Assembly: GCF_001513955.1 (NCBI RefSeq)
Contig: NZ_KQ948147.1
Location: 708,757-772,756 of the forward strand
Direction: 5' to 3'
DNA from: Streptomyces pseudovenezuelae
GTDB lineage: Bacteria > Actinomycetota > Actinomycetes > Streptomycetales > Streptomycetaceae
Length of the DNA: 64,000 bases
Positions 21,266 through 29,527 of this stretch are shown here, one piece after another. A model generated the notes under the pieces. It worked only from the letters and a program-made list of their open reading frames with translations, did not search any database and was not told the origin of the DNA. How positions within the stretch are numbered: position 1 is the stretch's first letter; each line of letters opens with the position of its first letter. The position numbers were made by a program, and so were the translations under genes.

Positions 21266-22639
21266 TCAGCCGCGCAGGGGATTGGCGCGGGTCGTGGCCA
21301 GGAGGTACCAGGCGGTGGCGCCGGTGTGCCGGTAGGGGTAGTAGCCGAACCCGAAACCGGTGTCGAGCGGGCTGCTCGCCGAGACCACCCCGGAACGGGC
21401 CGGAAGGGCCGTGCCGCCGACGGTCTGGGCGTCGCCGAGGAGTTCCTGCGCGCGCTCGATCGAGCCCAACAGCCCGCGGGCGCGCTTCTCGTCGCCGGGG
21501 TGCCCCCGGTGGCGCAGGGCGAGCGCGAGGTGGGCGGTGCCCTCGAACCAGACGCCGTTGCGGTCCGGCCGGGGCTGACCGTCGGCGATGGGAGCTGCCT
21601 CGTTCGCCAGCAGGCTCGCGGAGCTGAAGGTGACGCCCTCGTACGACTGACCTGAGGGAACCGTGCTGTTGGGGCGGTCGGCCGTGTCCAGGACGGCCAG
21701 CTCGGCCGCGGCCCAGTCGAGGGAGCGGGCGTGGGCCCGGGAGGCGAGGGCGAGCTGGGTCCAGGTCTGGGTGTCCTCCGGGATCGGGGACCTGTTGACC
21801 GTCACGCCGTCGTTGGTGCCGGTGTAGAAGAAGCCTCCCGACGGCTCCCACATCTTCTCGACGAAGGCCCTGGCACGCGCGCGGCGCTCCCGCCAGACCT
21901 TGTCCCCGGTCAGCCGGGCGAGCCGCCCGAACAGGCCGACGAGGTCGGTGTTGTGCTCGGTCGAGGTGAACGGCAGCTTCTTGTCGGCCCCGTCGACCCC
22001 GAACTTGTAGCCGCCCAGCGGCTCGTCGGTCCGACCCACCCGCTCGATCCACTCGCCGATCCGCACCGCGCCGGTGAGGAAGCGCCGCCCACCGGTGCGT
22101 CCGGCGAGCGCGGCGAGCGCGATGCCGGCCCACGCCATGTCGCCCACGGCGGTACCGGTGAAGCCGAACTGGGTACCGACGTTGGCCGTGCCGTCCGCCC
22201 TGACGAACCCGTCCGGCTGCGGGGAGCCGTCGTAGAAGGTGTACGGCCCGACGTTGTAGGCCTGCCGCAGTCGGCCGTCGTCGTGCGCGGGGTCGTGGGC
22301 CTGCGCGTAGAGCAGCGCGTCACCGAGGGCCACGGCCCGCGACTCGCCGGCGGGGCACGCGAGATGGGCCAGGATCGCGAGGGCGTTGTCGTACGTGAAC
22401 GCGGTGCTGAACAGTCCCGCCTGGTCCGTGTAGCTCTGGGTGAGCCGGATCGCTCCGTGGTCCGGGTAGGCGTCCATGGCGGCGGTCAGGAAGGCCTGCG
22501 CCCGGCGGGCCGCGGAGGCCGCCGACGGGCCCGGGGCCGCCTGGGCGGTGCCGGTGCCGGTCGCGGCGAGAACCGCGGCCCCGAGACCGGTCCCGATGAG
22601 CGTGCGGCGGCTGAGGGGCGGGCGGGGGCTGCCGGTCAT
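21266..22639 (-). CDS. Tat-exported putative (alpha/alpha)6-barrel glycosidase
   Basis: A 457-residue protein with a twin-arginine signal peptide: SRRTLIGTGLGAAVLAATGT with cleavage after an AQA at about residue 34. The mature part is rich in repeated helices ending in aromatic-glycine loops (YDNALAILAHLACPAG, MAWAGIALAALAG, EHNTDLVGLFGRLARLTG, GTAHLALALRHRG), a pattern of six-hairpin glycosidase folds. I could not place it in a numbered family. Tat export suggests folding in the cytoplasm, possibly with a metal. The ATG at 22639 follows CGAGGAGACCC. The LacI-type operator 32 bp upstream strengthens a role in sugar use. Confidence 0.7.
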   Translation of the reverse strand: MTGSPRPPLSRRTLIGTGLGAAVLAATGTGTAQAAPGPSAASAARRAQAFLTAAMDAYPDHGAIRLTQSYTDQAGLFSTAFTYDNALAILAHLACPAGESRAVALGDALLYAQAHDPAHDDGRLRQAYNVGPYTFYDGSPQPDGFVRADGTANVGTQFGFTGTAVGDMAWAGIALAALAGRTGGRRFLTGAVRIGEWIERVGRTDEPLGGYKFGVDGADKKLPFTSTEHNTDLVGLFGRLARLTGDKVWRERRARARAFVEKMWEPSGGFFYTGTNDGVTVNRSPIPEDTQTWTQLALASRAHARSLDWAAAELAVLDTADRPNSTVPSGQSYEGVTFSSASLLANEAAPIADGQPRPDRNGVWFEGTAHLALALRHRGHPGDEKRARGLLGSIERAQELLGDAQTVGGTALPARSGVVSASSPLDTGFGFGYYPYRHTGATAWYLLATTRANPLRG

Positions 22640-22670
22640 GGGTCTCCTCGGGAGGTACGGGCCGGGTGTT

Positions 22671-22686
22671 CTGAGAGCGCTCTCAG
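22671..22686 (-). promoter_or_regulatory. LacI-family operator in front of the Tat-exported protein gene
   Basis: CTGAGAGCGCTCTCAG is a perfect 16-bp palindrome with the central CG typical of LacI/GalR operators (TGAGAGCGCTCTCA class in Streptomyces). It lies 32 bp upstream of the start codon. No LacI gene is in the window, so the repressor acts in trans. Confidence 0.75.
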
Positions 22687-22801
22687 AGGGCGGGGTCATT
22701 CTGCTGTCGTGTCGGAGGCGGGTCAACGTCTGGGAGGTGAGCAGTAGTTGGCCCCCGCTTGACGGCGAGGCGGTGTTCCTCCCCTCCGGCCCTGCGTCCA
22801 C

Positions 22802-22858
22802 GTCCGGCTCCGCCGCCTTCAAGTCCGGTTCCGCCTTTTCGTCCGGCTCCGCCTTCAC
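22802..22858. repeat. Three degenerate 18-21-bp tandem repeats
   Basis: Three units beginning GTCCGG(C/T)TCCGCC follow one another (22802-22822, 22823-22840, 22841-22858). The last overlaps the stop codon of the Lrp gene. On the minus strand they would read KAEPDEKAEPDLKAAEPD in a frame not used by any gene. Likely slippage-generated 3' untranslated sequence. Confidence 0.6.
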
Positions 22859-23850
22859 GCCGGGCCGGGAGGGATCAGCCTGCCCTGGGCGATGAGGGAC
22901 GCGGCCTGTTTGAGGCGGCGGACGCGGATGCTGACGCTGTAGGCGTCGATGCCGGGGACGGCCGCCACCCGAGTCGTGAGGTAGCGATAGAAGTCCTCCG
23001 CGTCCAGGCAGTTGGCGACGACCATGATGTTGTGGTCGCCGCTCATGGCGCCGGCGAAGGCCACCTCCTCGTGGTCGGCCAACTCCTCGCCGACGCGCTG
23101 GAGATGGGCCGGAGCCGCCCGCAACCAGAGGATGGCGTTGAGGTGATGGCCCAGCCGCTCGGGGAGCAGGTCGACGTCGTACGAGAGGGCGCCCGAGGAC
23201 TCCAGGGCGTCGAGCCGTCGGGCGACGCGCGCCTTGGACCAGCCGGTGAGTTCGGCGAGCCGGGTGTGAGTGGTCCGGCCGTCCTCGGCGAGGGCGTCGA
23301 GCAGGGGTGTGTCCTCGGCGGTGAGCGGCTGCAGGGGGCCGGTGGGCGTGGCCGGCCGGTCCGCGGTGAGCAGCGCCACCTGGTCCGGGGTGAGATGGCC
23401 GCCGTATCCGGACCATTCGGAGGCTCCGGCCGTGCCGAAGGGATGGATCAGCAGGTCGATGCTGACGTCCAGCACGGAGGCCGCCTTGGGCAGTTGCCGC
23501 AGCAGGATGTCGTCGCGGGGTGCGTCGACCGGTGAGTGGATCACGCAGATGATCTCCGAACCGCCCGAGGCGAGACCGACGTAGGCGATGTCGGGCCGGC
23601 GGGTGAGGGCGTCCGCGAGCGGGGCGACCCGGTCGGGGCGGCAGCGGATGCGGGTGATCCAGCGGGCCAGACCGTGCACCTCGGGGTTGATCAGGCCCAC
23701 CACCCGCATCACCCCCTCGCGGCGCAGTGCCTGGTAGCGGCGGGCCGCGGTCTGCTCCGAAACGCCCGCCACCTCGCCGATGAGCCGGAAGGAGGCACGG
23801 GGGTGGTAGCGCAGCGCGCGGAGGATTTTCCTGTCGATCTCGTCGAACAT
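22855..23850 (-). CDS. Tandem Lrp/AsnC-type transcriptional regulator
   Basis: A 331-residue protein made of two Lrp units in a row. Each has an AsnC-type helix-turn-helix (residues 1-55, MFDEIDRKILRALRYHPRAS; and about 175-235, LLDALAEDGRTTHTRLAELT). The first is followed by a less complete ligand-binding segment; the second by a full RAM-like domain ending YRYLTTRVAAVPGIDAYSVS. Fused double-Lrp regulators are frequent in Streptomyces. It is divergent from the drug-efflux gene at 24002, its likely target, across a 151-bp region. Confidence 0.88.
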   Translation of the reverse strand: MFDEIDRKILRALRYHPRASFRLIGEVAGVSEQTAARRYQALRREGVMRVVGLINPEVHGLARWITRIRCRPDRVAPLADALTRRPDIAYVGLASGGSEIICVIHSPVDAPRDDILLRQLPKAASVLDVSIDLLIHPFGTAGASEWSGYGGHLTPDQVALLTADRPATPTGPLQPLTAEDTPLLDALAEDGRTTHTRLAELTGWSKARVARRLDALESSGALSYDVDLLPERLGHHLNAILWLRAAPAHLQRVGEELADHEEVAFAGAMSGDHNIMVVANCLDAEDFYRYLTTRVAAVPGIDAYSVSIRVRRLKQAASLIAQGRLIPPGPA

Positions 23851-24001
23851 GAGAGAAGTCTGCCAGTAGGGCGGGGTCCGGGTGGATGTTTGTGTTCACT
23901 TCTCGTCGTGACGTTGGAGGTTTGGCTCGCTGTCGCCGATGCTGGGGCGCCCGAGAACCAGTAAACGACCGCGGCGCGCGTCGCCGTAGAGGAGTTTCCC
24001 C

Positions 24002-25657
24002 GTGAATGTCACGACCCCGGCAAGCGGGCCGACCGACCGGCGGACGGCCACGCTCGTCATGGCCTGCCTCGGCGTCTTCGTCGCCTATCTGCCGGTCACC
24101 ACGGTCGCCGTGAGCCTGCCCGCCGTCCAGTCGGCGCTCGGCGCGACGACCGCCCAACTGTCATGGGTCCAGGACGCGTTCGTCCTGCCCATGGCCGCGT
24201 TCATCCTGACCGCCGGTGCCGTCGGCGACGTCCACGGGCGAAAGAAGGTGTTCCAGGCCGGGCTGCTGTTCTCCGCGGCCGGTGCCGCCGTCGCGCTCAC
24301 CGCGCAGTCGGTGCATCTGCTGTGGGTCGGGCAGGCGCTCGCCGGCCTCGGGGCGGCCACGCTGCTGCCCACCACGCTCGCACTGATCAGCCACGCGGTG
24401 CCCGACCACAGGGAGCGCGGCAGGTTCATCGGCCTGTGGGCCACCTCGCTGATGGCGGCGCTGGCCGTCGGCCCGATCATCGCGGGCGTGGTCCTGGACC
24501 ACTTCGACTGGCGCTGGATCTACCTGCCGACGATCCCGGTCTCGCTGCTCGCGACCCTCTTCGCGGCACGGCTGCTGAGCGACTCGCGCGCGCCCTACGA
24601 ACGGCGGCTGGACTGGCCCGGCCAGATCACCGCCACGGTTACGGTCACCGCCCTGGTCTACGGCGTCATCGAGGGCGGAGCCGACTCCTTCACCGCGCCG
24701 AAGGTACTGACGGCCCTCGCGGTGGCCGCCGTCAGCGGGATCGCCTTCGTGCTCGTCGAGCGGCGCGGCGACAGTCCGATGCTCGACCTCGCGCTGTTCC
24801 GCAGCCCGGCCTTCACCGCCACCACACTGGTCGCGATGATCACCTTCCTCGGGCTGATCGGTTTCTTCTTCCTGCTCAGCCTCTACTTCGGAATGGTGCA
24901 GCAGCTCGACACCCTGCAGGCGGCCTGGCGGATGCTGGTCGTGACCGCCTGCGCCATCCTGGTCGGCGGGCCCGTCGGACGCCTCATGCACCGGGTCTCC
25001 GCGCGCGTGCTGATCACGGGCGGCCTGCTGGTCGTCGCCGCCTCCCTCTTCTCCCTGGTCGGTGTCGACGCGCACACCTCCTTCCTCGCCCTAGCCTGGC
25101 GGCTGGCGCCGCTGGGGCTGGGACTGGGGGCCGTCATGACCCCGATGACCGCGACGGCCGTGGCCTCGGTGCCGCACCACCTGGCCGGCATGGCCGCGGC
25201 GGGCAACAACGCCTTCCGCCAGCTCGGCGGAGCGCTGGGCCCGGCGGTCCTGGGGGCGTTGCTGACCACCCGGGCGTTGGACCGCTTCCCCGGCCACCTG
25301 GCCGACGCCGGGCTGACCGGGGCGGCGCGGGAGCGGATCGTCACGGCGGCGGACCACGGGGGACTGGGCGCGGTCGCCGGACTCGACCTCGGAGCGGACA
25401 CCGGGCGGGTCATGGGCGCCCTGGGGGAGGCCTTTTTGGACGGGTTGCGTCTGTGCCTGCTGGTCGCGGGTTCGCTCACGCTGCTGGCGGCGGTGGTCGC
25501 CCTCGTCCTCCTGCGCCGGCCTCGCGGCACGGGAGCGGGTCATACGCAGGTCGCCGCGTCGGGTGGGGCCGGTGGTACGGCGTCCATGGCTGGAGCTGCG
25601 GTGCTGTCGGGGAGCGACGGGGGTGAGGTGCGCGGGGAGGTGCGCGGGGAGGTGTGA
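24002..25657 (+). CDS. DHA2-family MFS efflux transporter (EmrB/QacA type)
   Basis: A 551-residue proton-driven exporter with 14 predicted membrane helices. It has the N-terminal ATLVMACLGVFVAYLPVTTVA start, loop motif A (GAVGDVHGRKKVF), motif C-like GPIIAGVVLDH and the DHA2 LLPTTLALISHAVPDHRERGR region. The GTG at 24002 follows GAGGAG. Substrates are probably hydrophobic toxic compounds or an endogenous metabolite. The C-terminus ends in a GEVRGEVRGEV tract encoded by 12-bp tandem repeats (25625-25654), which looks like slippage near the stop codon. Confidence 0.9.
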   Translation: MNVTTPASGPTDRRTATLVMACLGVFVAYLPVTTVAVSLPAVQSALGATTAQLSWVQDAFVLPMAAFILTAGAVGDVHGRKKVFQAGLLFSAAGAAVALTAQSVHLLWVGQALAGLGAATLLPTTLALISHAVPDHRERGRFIGLWATSLMAALAVGPIIAGVVLDHFDWRWIYLPTIPVSLLATLFAARLLSDSRAPYERRLDWPGQITATVTVTALVYGVIEGGADSFTAPKVLTALAVAAVSGIAFVLVERRGDSPMLDLALFRSPAFTATTLVAMITFLGLIGFFFLLSLYFGMVQQLDTLQAAWRMLVVTACAILVGGPVGRLMHRVSARVLITGGLLVVAASLFSLVGVDAHTSFLALAWRLAPLGLGLGAVMTPMTATAVASVPHHLAGMAAAGNNAFRQLGGALGPAVLGALLTTRALDRFPGHLADAGLTGAARERIVTAADHGGLGAVAGLDLGADTGRVMGALGEAFLDGLRLCLLVAGSLTLLAAVVALVLLRRPRGTGAGHTQVAASGGAGGTASMAGAAVLSGSDGGEVRGEVRGEV

Positions 25658-25799
25658 CGTGCGAGGGGGATGGCTGGGGCTGCTGTGGGCGGCGCTGCTT
25701 AAGGGGGGCGCCGGTCCGGAAAGGCGGCTGCGCTGCTCAGCGGGTGGGATGGCGATGGTGCCGGTGCCGGTGCCGGTGTCGAGGGGGCGGGATGGCGGT

Positions 25800-26314
25800 C
25801 GGCTCGACTGCTTCGGCGAGGCCCTGCTGTTGCTCGCGCCCCCAGAACGCTGCGGGCGCCTGGGTGAGGGGCACGGGAAGGCCGTGGAGATCGCCGTGCG
25901 GGCCATCTCCGACCGGTGGCGTCAACCCGACGCGGGGATCTGGGAGTTGAACGACCAGGTGTGGACCCGCAGCAGGTTCATCTGCGTCGCGGGCCTGCGG
26001 GCCGTGGCCGCGACGGCGCCCGCCATCCGCCCGCCGAGACCTGCATCTCCCTGGCCGACACCCTCCTCGACGCCGCCCTGCTGCCCGGCCTACGCGATGC
26101 CCTGTCCGCCGCAAATCCGCGCCCCCGGGCCACCGTCGCCCTCGCCACGTACCGTCGGGAAAGGCCGTGGTTCGCCCGCAACCGCGGCGGCCACGGGGCC
26201 TCGGGGCTGTACGCCGAGGAGTTCGACATCGCCCGGCGTCAGCTGGGCGGCAACCTCCCGCAGGTCTTCGTCCCCGCACTGCTGCTGGAGGCGGCCGCCC
26301 GGCTCGGTGAGTGA
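25800..26314 (+). pseudogene. Broken GH15 (glucoamylase/trehalase-like) gene
   Basis: Two frames together give the end of a family 15 glycoside hydrolase. From 25803 one frame reads LDCFGEALLLLAPPE, then ISDRWRQPDAGIWELNDQVW with the catalytic Glu of GIWE, then SRFICVAGLRAVA. After about 26030 the reading moves to another frame: SLADTLLDAALLPGLRDALS, then GLYAEEFDIARRQLGGNLPQ and VPALLLEAAARLGE before the TGA. The N-terminal two thirds are missing, and parts between the blocks are deleted. Clearly non-functional. Confidence 0.8.
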
Positions 26315-26335
26315 CCGGGCGGCCGCCTCCAGCAG
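26282..26335. repeat. Perfect 21-bp inverted repeat at the end of the broken GH15 gene
   Basis: The last codons of the GH15 remnant (26282-26302) are copied in exact inverted orientation at 26315-26335, with a 12-base loop that contains the stop codon. The stem is 21 bp without mismatch. It can act as a very strong terminator, but its exact use of coding sequence suggests it arose by inverted duplication. Confidence 0.9.
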
Positions 26336-26405
26336 TCCCAGAGCTGTTCCGGACGGTTACCGCGGGGTCGGCCGCACGACCGGGTCCGCGACATGGCCGT
26401 GGACG

Positions 26406-26783
26406 TCAGCCGCCTCCCGGCCCGCCGCTGCCGAACGAGCCGCTGCTGCCCTCGTCCCAGCGGGGACGTTCGCTCCCCGAGCCGGTACGGGTCGGGCTGC
26501 TGCCGTGGTTGCCCAGTTCGTGCGGGGTCAGCCGGGTGTCGCTCCGGGGCACCTCGTCGGGCTCCCGGTGCTCCCTGACCTCGCGGACCGGCCCGCCCTC
26601 GGGCAGCCTCGGCTGCTCCTCCGGAGTGGGTGGACGCGACTCGCGGCGCTTGACCCGGGCGCCCAGCCAGAAGGCGCCGATCAGCACCGCCACGACCACC
26701 ACACCCGCCACGATCACTCCGGCCGCGAGGCCGCCCCGGCCCGCGGCCAGGTCCATCCATTCGCTGTTCAGGGCTTGGTTCAT
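26406..26783 (-). CDS. DUF6479-type small membrane protein
   Basis: A 125-residue protein with one hydrophobic helix near the N-terminus (LAAGVIVAGVVVVAVLIGAF, about residues 19-38). A basic stop-transfer segment (RVKRRES) and a proline- and charge-rich tail with EEQPRLPEGGPVREVREHRE follow, the hallmark of this Streptomyces-restricted family. The tail is Gly/Ser-rich at the very end. Function unknown. The ATG at 26783 was chosen because the frame upstream is intergenic. Confidence 0.75.
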   Translation of the reverse strand: MNQALNSEWMDLAAGRGGLAAGVIVAGVVVVAVLIGAFWLGARVKRRESRPPTPEEQPRLPEGGPVREVREHREPDEVPRSDTRLTPHELGNHGSSPTRTGSGSERPRWDEGSSGSFGSGGPGGG

Positions 26784-26899
26784 GGAACGCGAGTACCCCC
26801 GGACCCCCGGGCGAACCGACCCGCCCCGCAGGGCCGAAAACCCCGGAAACCCCCGGGAACCCCGGGTTTGACGGCCCGGACCCCGGCTACCCGCACCGT

Positions 26900-27274
26900 G
26901 TGACGACTTCGACTTCTCAGCAGGAACTCTTCCGGTTCCTGGAGGACCGCTTCGCGTGCGCCCAGGCGTGCACCGAGTGCGCACGGGCCTGTGCGCTGCG
27001 CGCGAGCCTGGTCGATCCGGAGGGGACCGAGGAACAGGAACTACTGCGGCGCAAGGGCATCATGTGCGCCGAGGTGTGCGACGCGACCTGTCGCGTGCTG
27101 TCCGAGGAGAGCCATCTCGACGAGGCCGGCATCCGGGTCCAGCTGGAATGGTGCCGGTCGGTCTGCCTGGAGTGCGCTCAGGTCCTCGACCGGCACGCCG
27201 GCGCCGAGGACGCCGCCAAGGCGTGCCGGGAGTGCGCGCAGGCGTGCACGGATTTCATGGCGACCCTTCTCTGA
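26900..27274 (+). CDS. Cysteine-rich four-helix protein, copper-storage (Csp/DUF326) type
   Basis: A 124-residue protein with 13 cysteines arranged on helices: CAQACTECARAC (residues 20-31), CAEVCDATC, CRSVCLEC and CRECAQAC near the C-terminus. These CxxxC/CxxC spacings place all thiols inside a four-helix bundle, as in Csp proteins that store many Cu(I) ions. No signal peptide is present, so it would act in the cytosol (Csp3-like). It starts with GTG at 26900 without a strong ribosome-binding site. No copper exporter or CsoR lies nearby. Zinc or other thiophilic metals remain possible. Confidence 0.8.
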   Translation: MTTSTSQQELFRFLEDRFACAQACTECARACALRASLVDPEGTEEQELLRRKGIMCAEVCDATCRVLSEESHLDEAGIRVQLEWCRSVCLECAQVLDRHAGAEDAAKACRECAQACTDFMATLL

Positions 27275-27354
27275 GACCTCCGCGCCCACCCCTGCGAAAC
27301 CTCCGCGCCCGACGGACCCGCCTCACGGACCTCCTCCCGGCCGTTCCCAATTTC

Positions 27355-27368
27355 TGGAACACGTTCTA
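27355..27368 (+). promoter_or_regulatory. KstR-type operator in front of the acyl-CoA dehydrogenase gene
   Basis: TGGAACACGTTCTA fits T-N2-AAC-N2-GTT-N2-A exactly, the pattern bound by KstR, the TetR-family repressor of sterol degradation in mycobacteria and rhodococci. It ends 43 bp upstream of the GTG start of a FadE29-like gene. Confidence 0.6.
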
Positions 27369-27411
27369 CGGTGTGCGCCGTCAGGACCGGTCCCGGGAGC
27401 CTGGAGGCGCC

Positions 27412-28590
27412 GTGCATCTCGACCACACACCCGAGCAGCAGCGGCTGCGCAGCGAACTGCGCACCTACTTCGCCGACCTGGTCCCCGACAACGCGCACGC
27501 CCGCTTCACCGACCGGGACGCCCAGAAGCGCTTCTACCGCGACACCATCCGCCGCCTCGGCGCCGACGGCTGGCTCGGCGTGGGCTGGCCCAAGGAGTAC
27601 GGGGGCCGCGGCCTGACCGCGATGGAACAGTTCATCTTCTTCGACGAGGCCGCCCAGGCCGGCGTACCGCTGCCGCTGATGGCCCTCAATACCGTCGGGC
27701 CGACGATCATGCGGTTCGGCACCGAGGAGCAGAAGTCCTGGTTCCTGCCCCGCATCCTCTCCGGTGAGATCGACTTCGCGATCGGCTACAGCGAGCCCGG
27801 CGCGGGCACCGACCTGGCCTCCCTGAAGACCCGCGCGGTACGGGACGGCGACGAGTACGTCGTCAACGGCCACAAGATCTGGACCACCAACGGCGACACC
27901 GCCGACTGGGTCTGGCTCGCCGTGCGCACCGACCCCGACGCCCCGCCGCACAAGGGCATCACCATGCTCCTGATGCCGACCACCGACCCGGGCTACTCCT
28001 GCACCGTCATCAACACCCTCGCCTCGCACGACACGACGGCCAGCTACTACGAGAACGTCCGCGTCCCCGTCTCGCACCGGGTCGGCGAGGAGAACCAGGG
28101 CTGGCGGCTGATCACCAACCAGCTCAACCACGAGCGCGTCACCCTGGCCGCCCACGGCACCATGGCGATCCGGGCCCTGCACGACGTCCAGCGCTGGGCC
28201 ATGGAGACCAAGCTCGCCGACGGCCGCCGCGTGATCGACCTGCCCTGGGTGCGCCGCCTCCTCGCCCGGACCCACACGAAGCTCGACGCCCTCAAGCTCC
28301 TCAACTGGCGGATGGTGAACGCCGTCCAGGACGGCACCCTCACCCCGCAGGACGCCTCCGCGGTCAAGGTCTACGGCTCCGAGGCCCGCCGGGACGCCTA
28401 CGCGTGGCTCATGGAGATCGTCGCGGCGGCCGGCGCGCTGAAGGAGGGCTCGGCGGGCGAGGTCCTCCACGGCGAACTCGAACGCGGCTACCGCTCGGCG
28501 GTCATCTTCACCTTCGGCGGCGGCAACAACGAGATCCAGCGGGAGATCATCTCCTGGATCGGCCTGGGTATGCCGCGGGTACGGCGTTAG
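27412..28590 (+). CDS. Acyl-CoA dehydrogenase, FadE29/ChsE2-like
   Basis: A 392-residue FAD-dependent acyl-CoA dehydrogenase. Conserved parts are GVGWPKEYGGRGL, the FAD-contacting FAIGYSEPGAGTDLASLKT, VNGHKIWTTNGDTADWVWL and, late in the protein, YRSAVIFTFGGGNNEIQREI. The N-terminus (HLDHTPEQQRLRSELRTYF) and the overall run resemble mycobacterial FadE29 (ChsE2), one half of a heterotetrameric enzyme that dehydrogenates shortened sterol side chains. A FadE28-like partner is not in the window. The GTG at 27412 follows GGAGGCGCC. It is probably the first gene of a pair with the MpaB gene 9 bp downstream, under the KstR-type site. Confidence 0.87.
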   Translation: MHLDHTPEQQRLRSELRTYFADLVPDNAHARFTDRDAQKRFYRDTIRRLGADGWLGVGWPKEYGGRGLTAMEQFIFFDEAAQAGVPLPLMALNTVGPTIMRFGTEEQKSWFLPRILSGEIDFAIGYSEPGAGTDLASLKTRAVRDGDEYVVNGHKIWTTNGDTADWVWLAVRTDPDAPPHKGITMLLMPTTDPGYSCTVINTLASHDTTASYYENVRVPVSHRVGEENQGWRLITNQLNHERVTLAAHGTMAIRALHDVQRWAMETKLADGRRVIDLPWVRRLLARTHTKLDALKLLNWRMVNAVQDGTLTPQDASAVKVYGSEARRDAYAWLMEIVAAAGALKEGSAGEVLHGELERGYRSAVIFTFGGGNNEIQREIISWIGLGMPRVRR

Positions 28591-28599
28591 CCTGCGCGT

Positions 28600-29466
28600 A
28601 TGACGGACGCGGCGAGCTTCGAGGCGGACGACCCCGGGCTGTTCACCCCGGCCTCGGTGACCTGGCAGATGCACGGCGACCCGATGATGTGGGTCGCCGG
28701 CATCCGCGCGCTCTACCTTCAGGCCCTGCACCCGCGGGCGGTGCGCGGGGTCATGCAGAACTCCGACTTCCGGCGCGACGCCTGGGGCCGGCTGATGCGC
28801 ACCGCGAACTTCGTCGGCACCACCACCTACGGCACCACCGAGGCGGCGGAGAAGGCCGGTGCGCGGGTCCGGAAGATCCACAGCATGCTCGGGGCGACCG
28901 ACCCCGCCACCGGCGAGCGCTACGGCGTCGACGAACCCGGGCTCCTGCTGTGGGTGCACTGCGCCGAGATCGACTCCTACCTCCAGGTCGCCCGCCGCTC
29001 CGGCTTCCGCCTCACCGACGAGCAGGCCGACCGCTACATCGCCGAACACCGGGTCAGCGCCCGCCTGGTGGGCCTGGACCCGGACGCCGTACCGGCGGAC
29101 CAGGCGGAGATGGCCGCCTACTTCGAGAAGGCGCGCCCCGAACTCGCCGCTACGCCCGAGGCCCGCGCGGTGGACGAGTTCCTGCTCCGCCCGCCGACGC
29201 ACCCGCTGCTCGTCCCCGCGCGTGAGGTGCTGTGGCGGCGCGTGGCCCAGCTGGCGTACGCCGCCCTGCCGCCGTACGCCCACGAGCTGTACGGCAGGAG
29301 AGCCGCCGAACCCACCACCGTCACCCGCCAGTTGCGTGCCACCGGCACCCTGCTGCGCTGCGTTCCCGCACGTCTGCGCTGGCAACTCCCGCCCAAACAC
29401 ATCCTCCGCGCCATGGCCCGCCTCGGCCCGGGCTCCCGGCCCGCCCCGTACAAACTCGGACGATAG
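28600..29466 (+). CDS. Oxygenase MpaB family protein (DUF2236)
   Basis: A 288-residue soluble protein of the DUF2236 family, related to the fungal oxygenase MpaB and to bacterial latex-clearing (rubber oxygenase) proteins. Visible features are ALYLQALHPRAVRGVMQNSDF with the heme-region His, GTTTYGTTEAAEKAGARVRKIH and LLLWVHCAEIDSYL. Members oxidatively cleave C=C bonds in terpenoid chains or have unknown roles. It starts 9 bp after the dehydrogenase stop, so coexpression is likely. It could attack an isoprenoid or sterol-like side chain here, but that is inference. Confidence 0.85.
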   Translation: MTDAASFEADDPGLFTPASVTWQMHGDPMMWVAGIRALYLQALHPRAVRGVMQNSDFRRDAWGRLMRTANFVGTTTYGTTEAAEKAGARVRKIHSMLGATDPATGERYGVDEPGLLLWVHCAEIDSYLQVARRSGFRLTDEQADRYIAEHRVSARLVGLDPDAVPADQAEMAAYFEKARPELAATPEARAVDEFLLRPPTHPLLVPAREVLWRRVAQLAYAALPPYAHELYGRRAAEPTTVTRQLRATGTLLRCVPARLRWQLPPKHILRAMARLGPGSRPAPYKLGR

Positions 29467-29527
29467 GTCGCCATACTGGACGAGCCATGGGAGGGCGGGG
29501 CGAACTTTACGGGGGCGGTCGCAGGAG

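Noticed and set aside
22802-22858. Tandem repeats as a CRISPR array or coding KAEPD repeat protein
   Set aside because: Units are contiguous without spacers, only three, and degenerate. The coding frame belongs to no gene with a start.
25563-26031. A continuous plus-strand frame after the MFS gene as an intact gene
   Set aside because: Only its second half shows protein homology (GH15), and homology continues in another frame, so it is a pseudogene with a frameshift.
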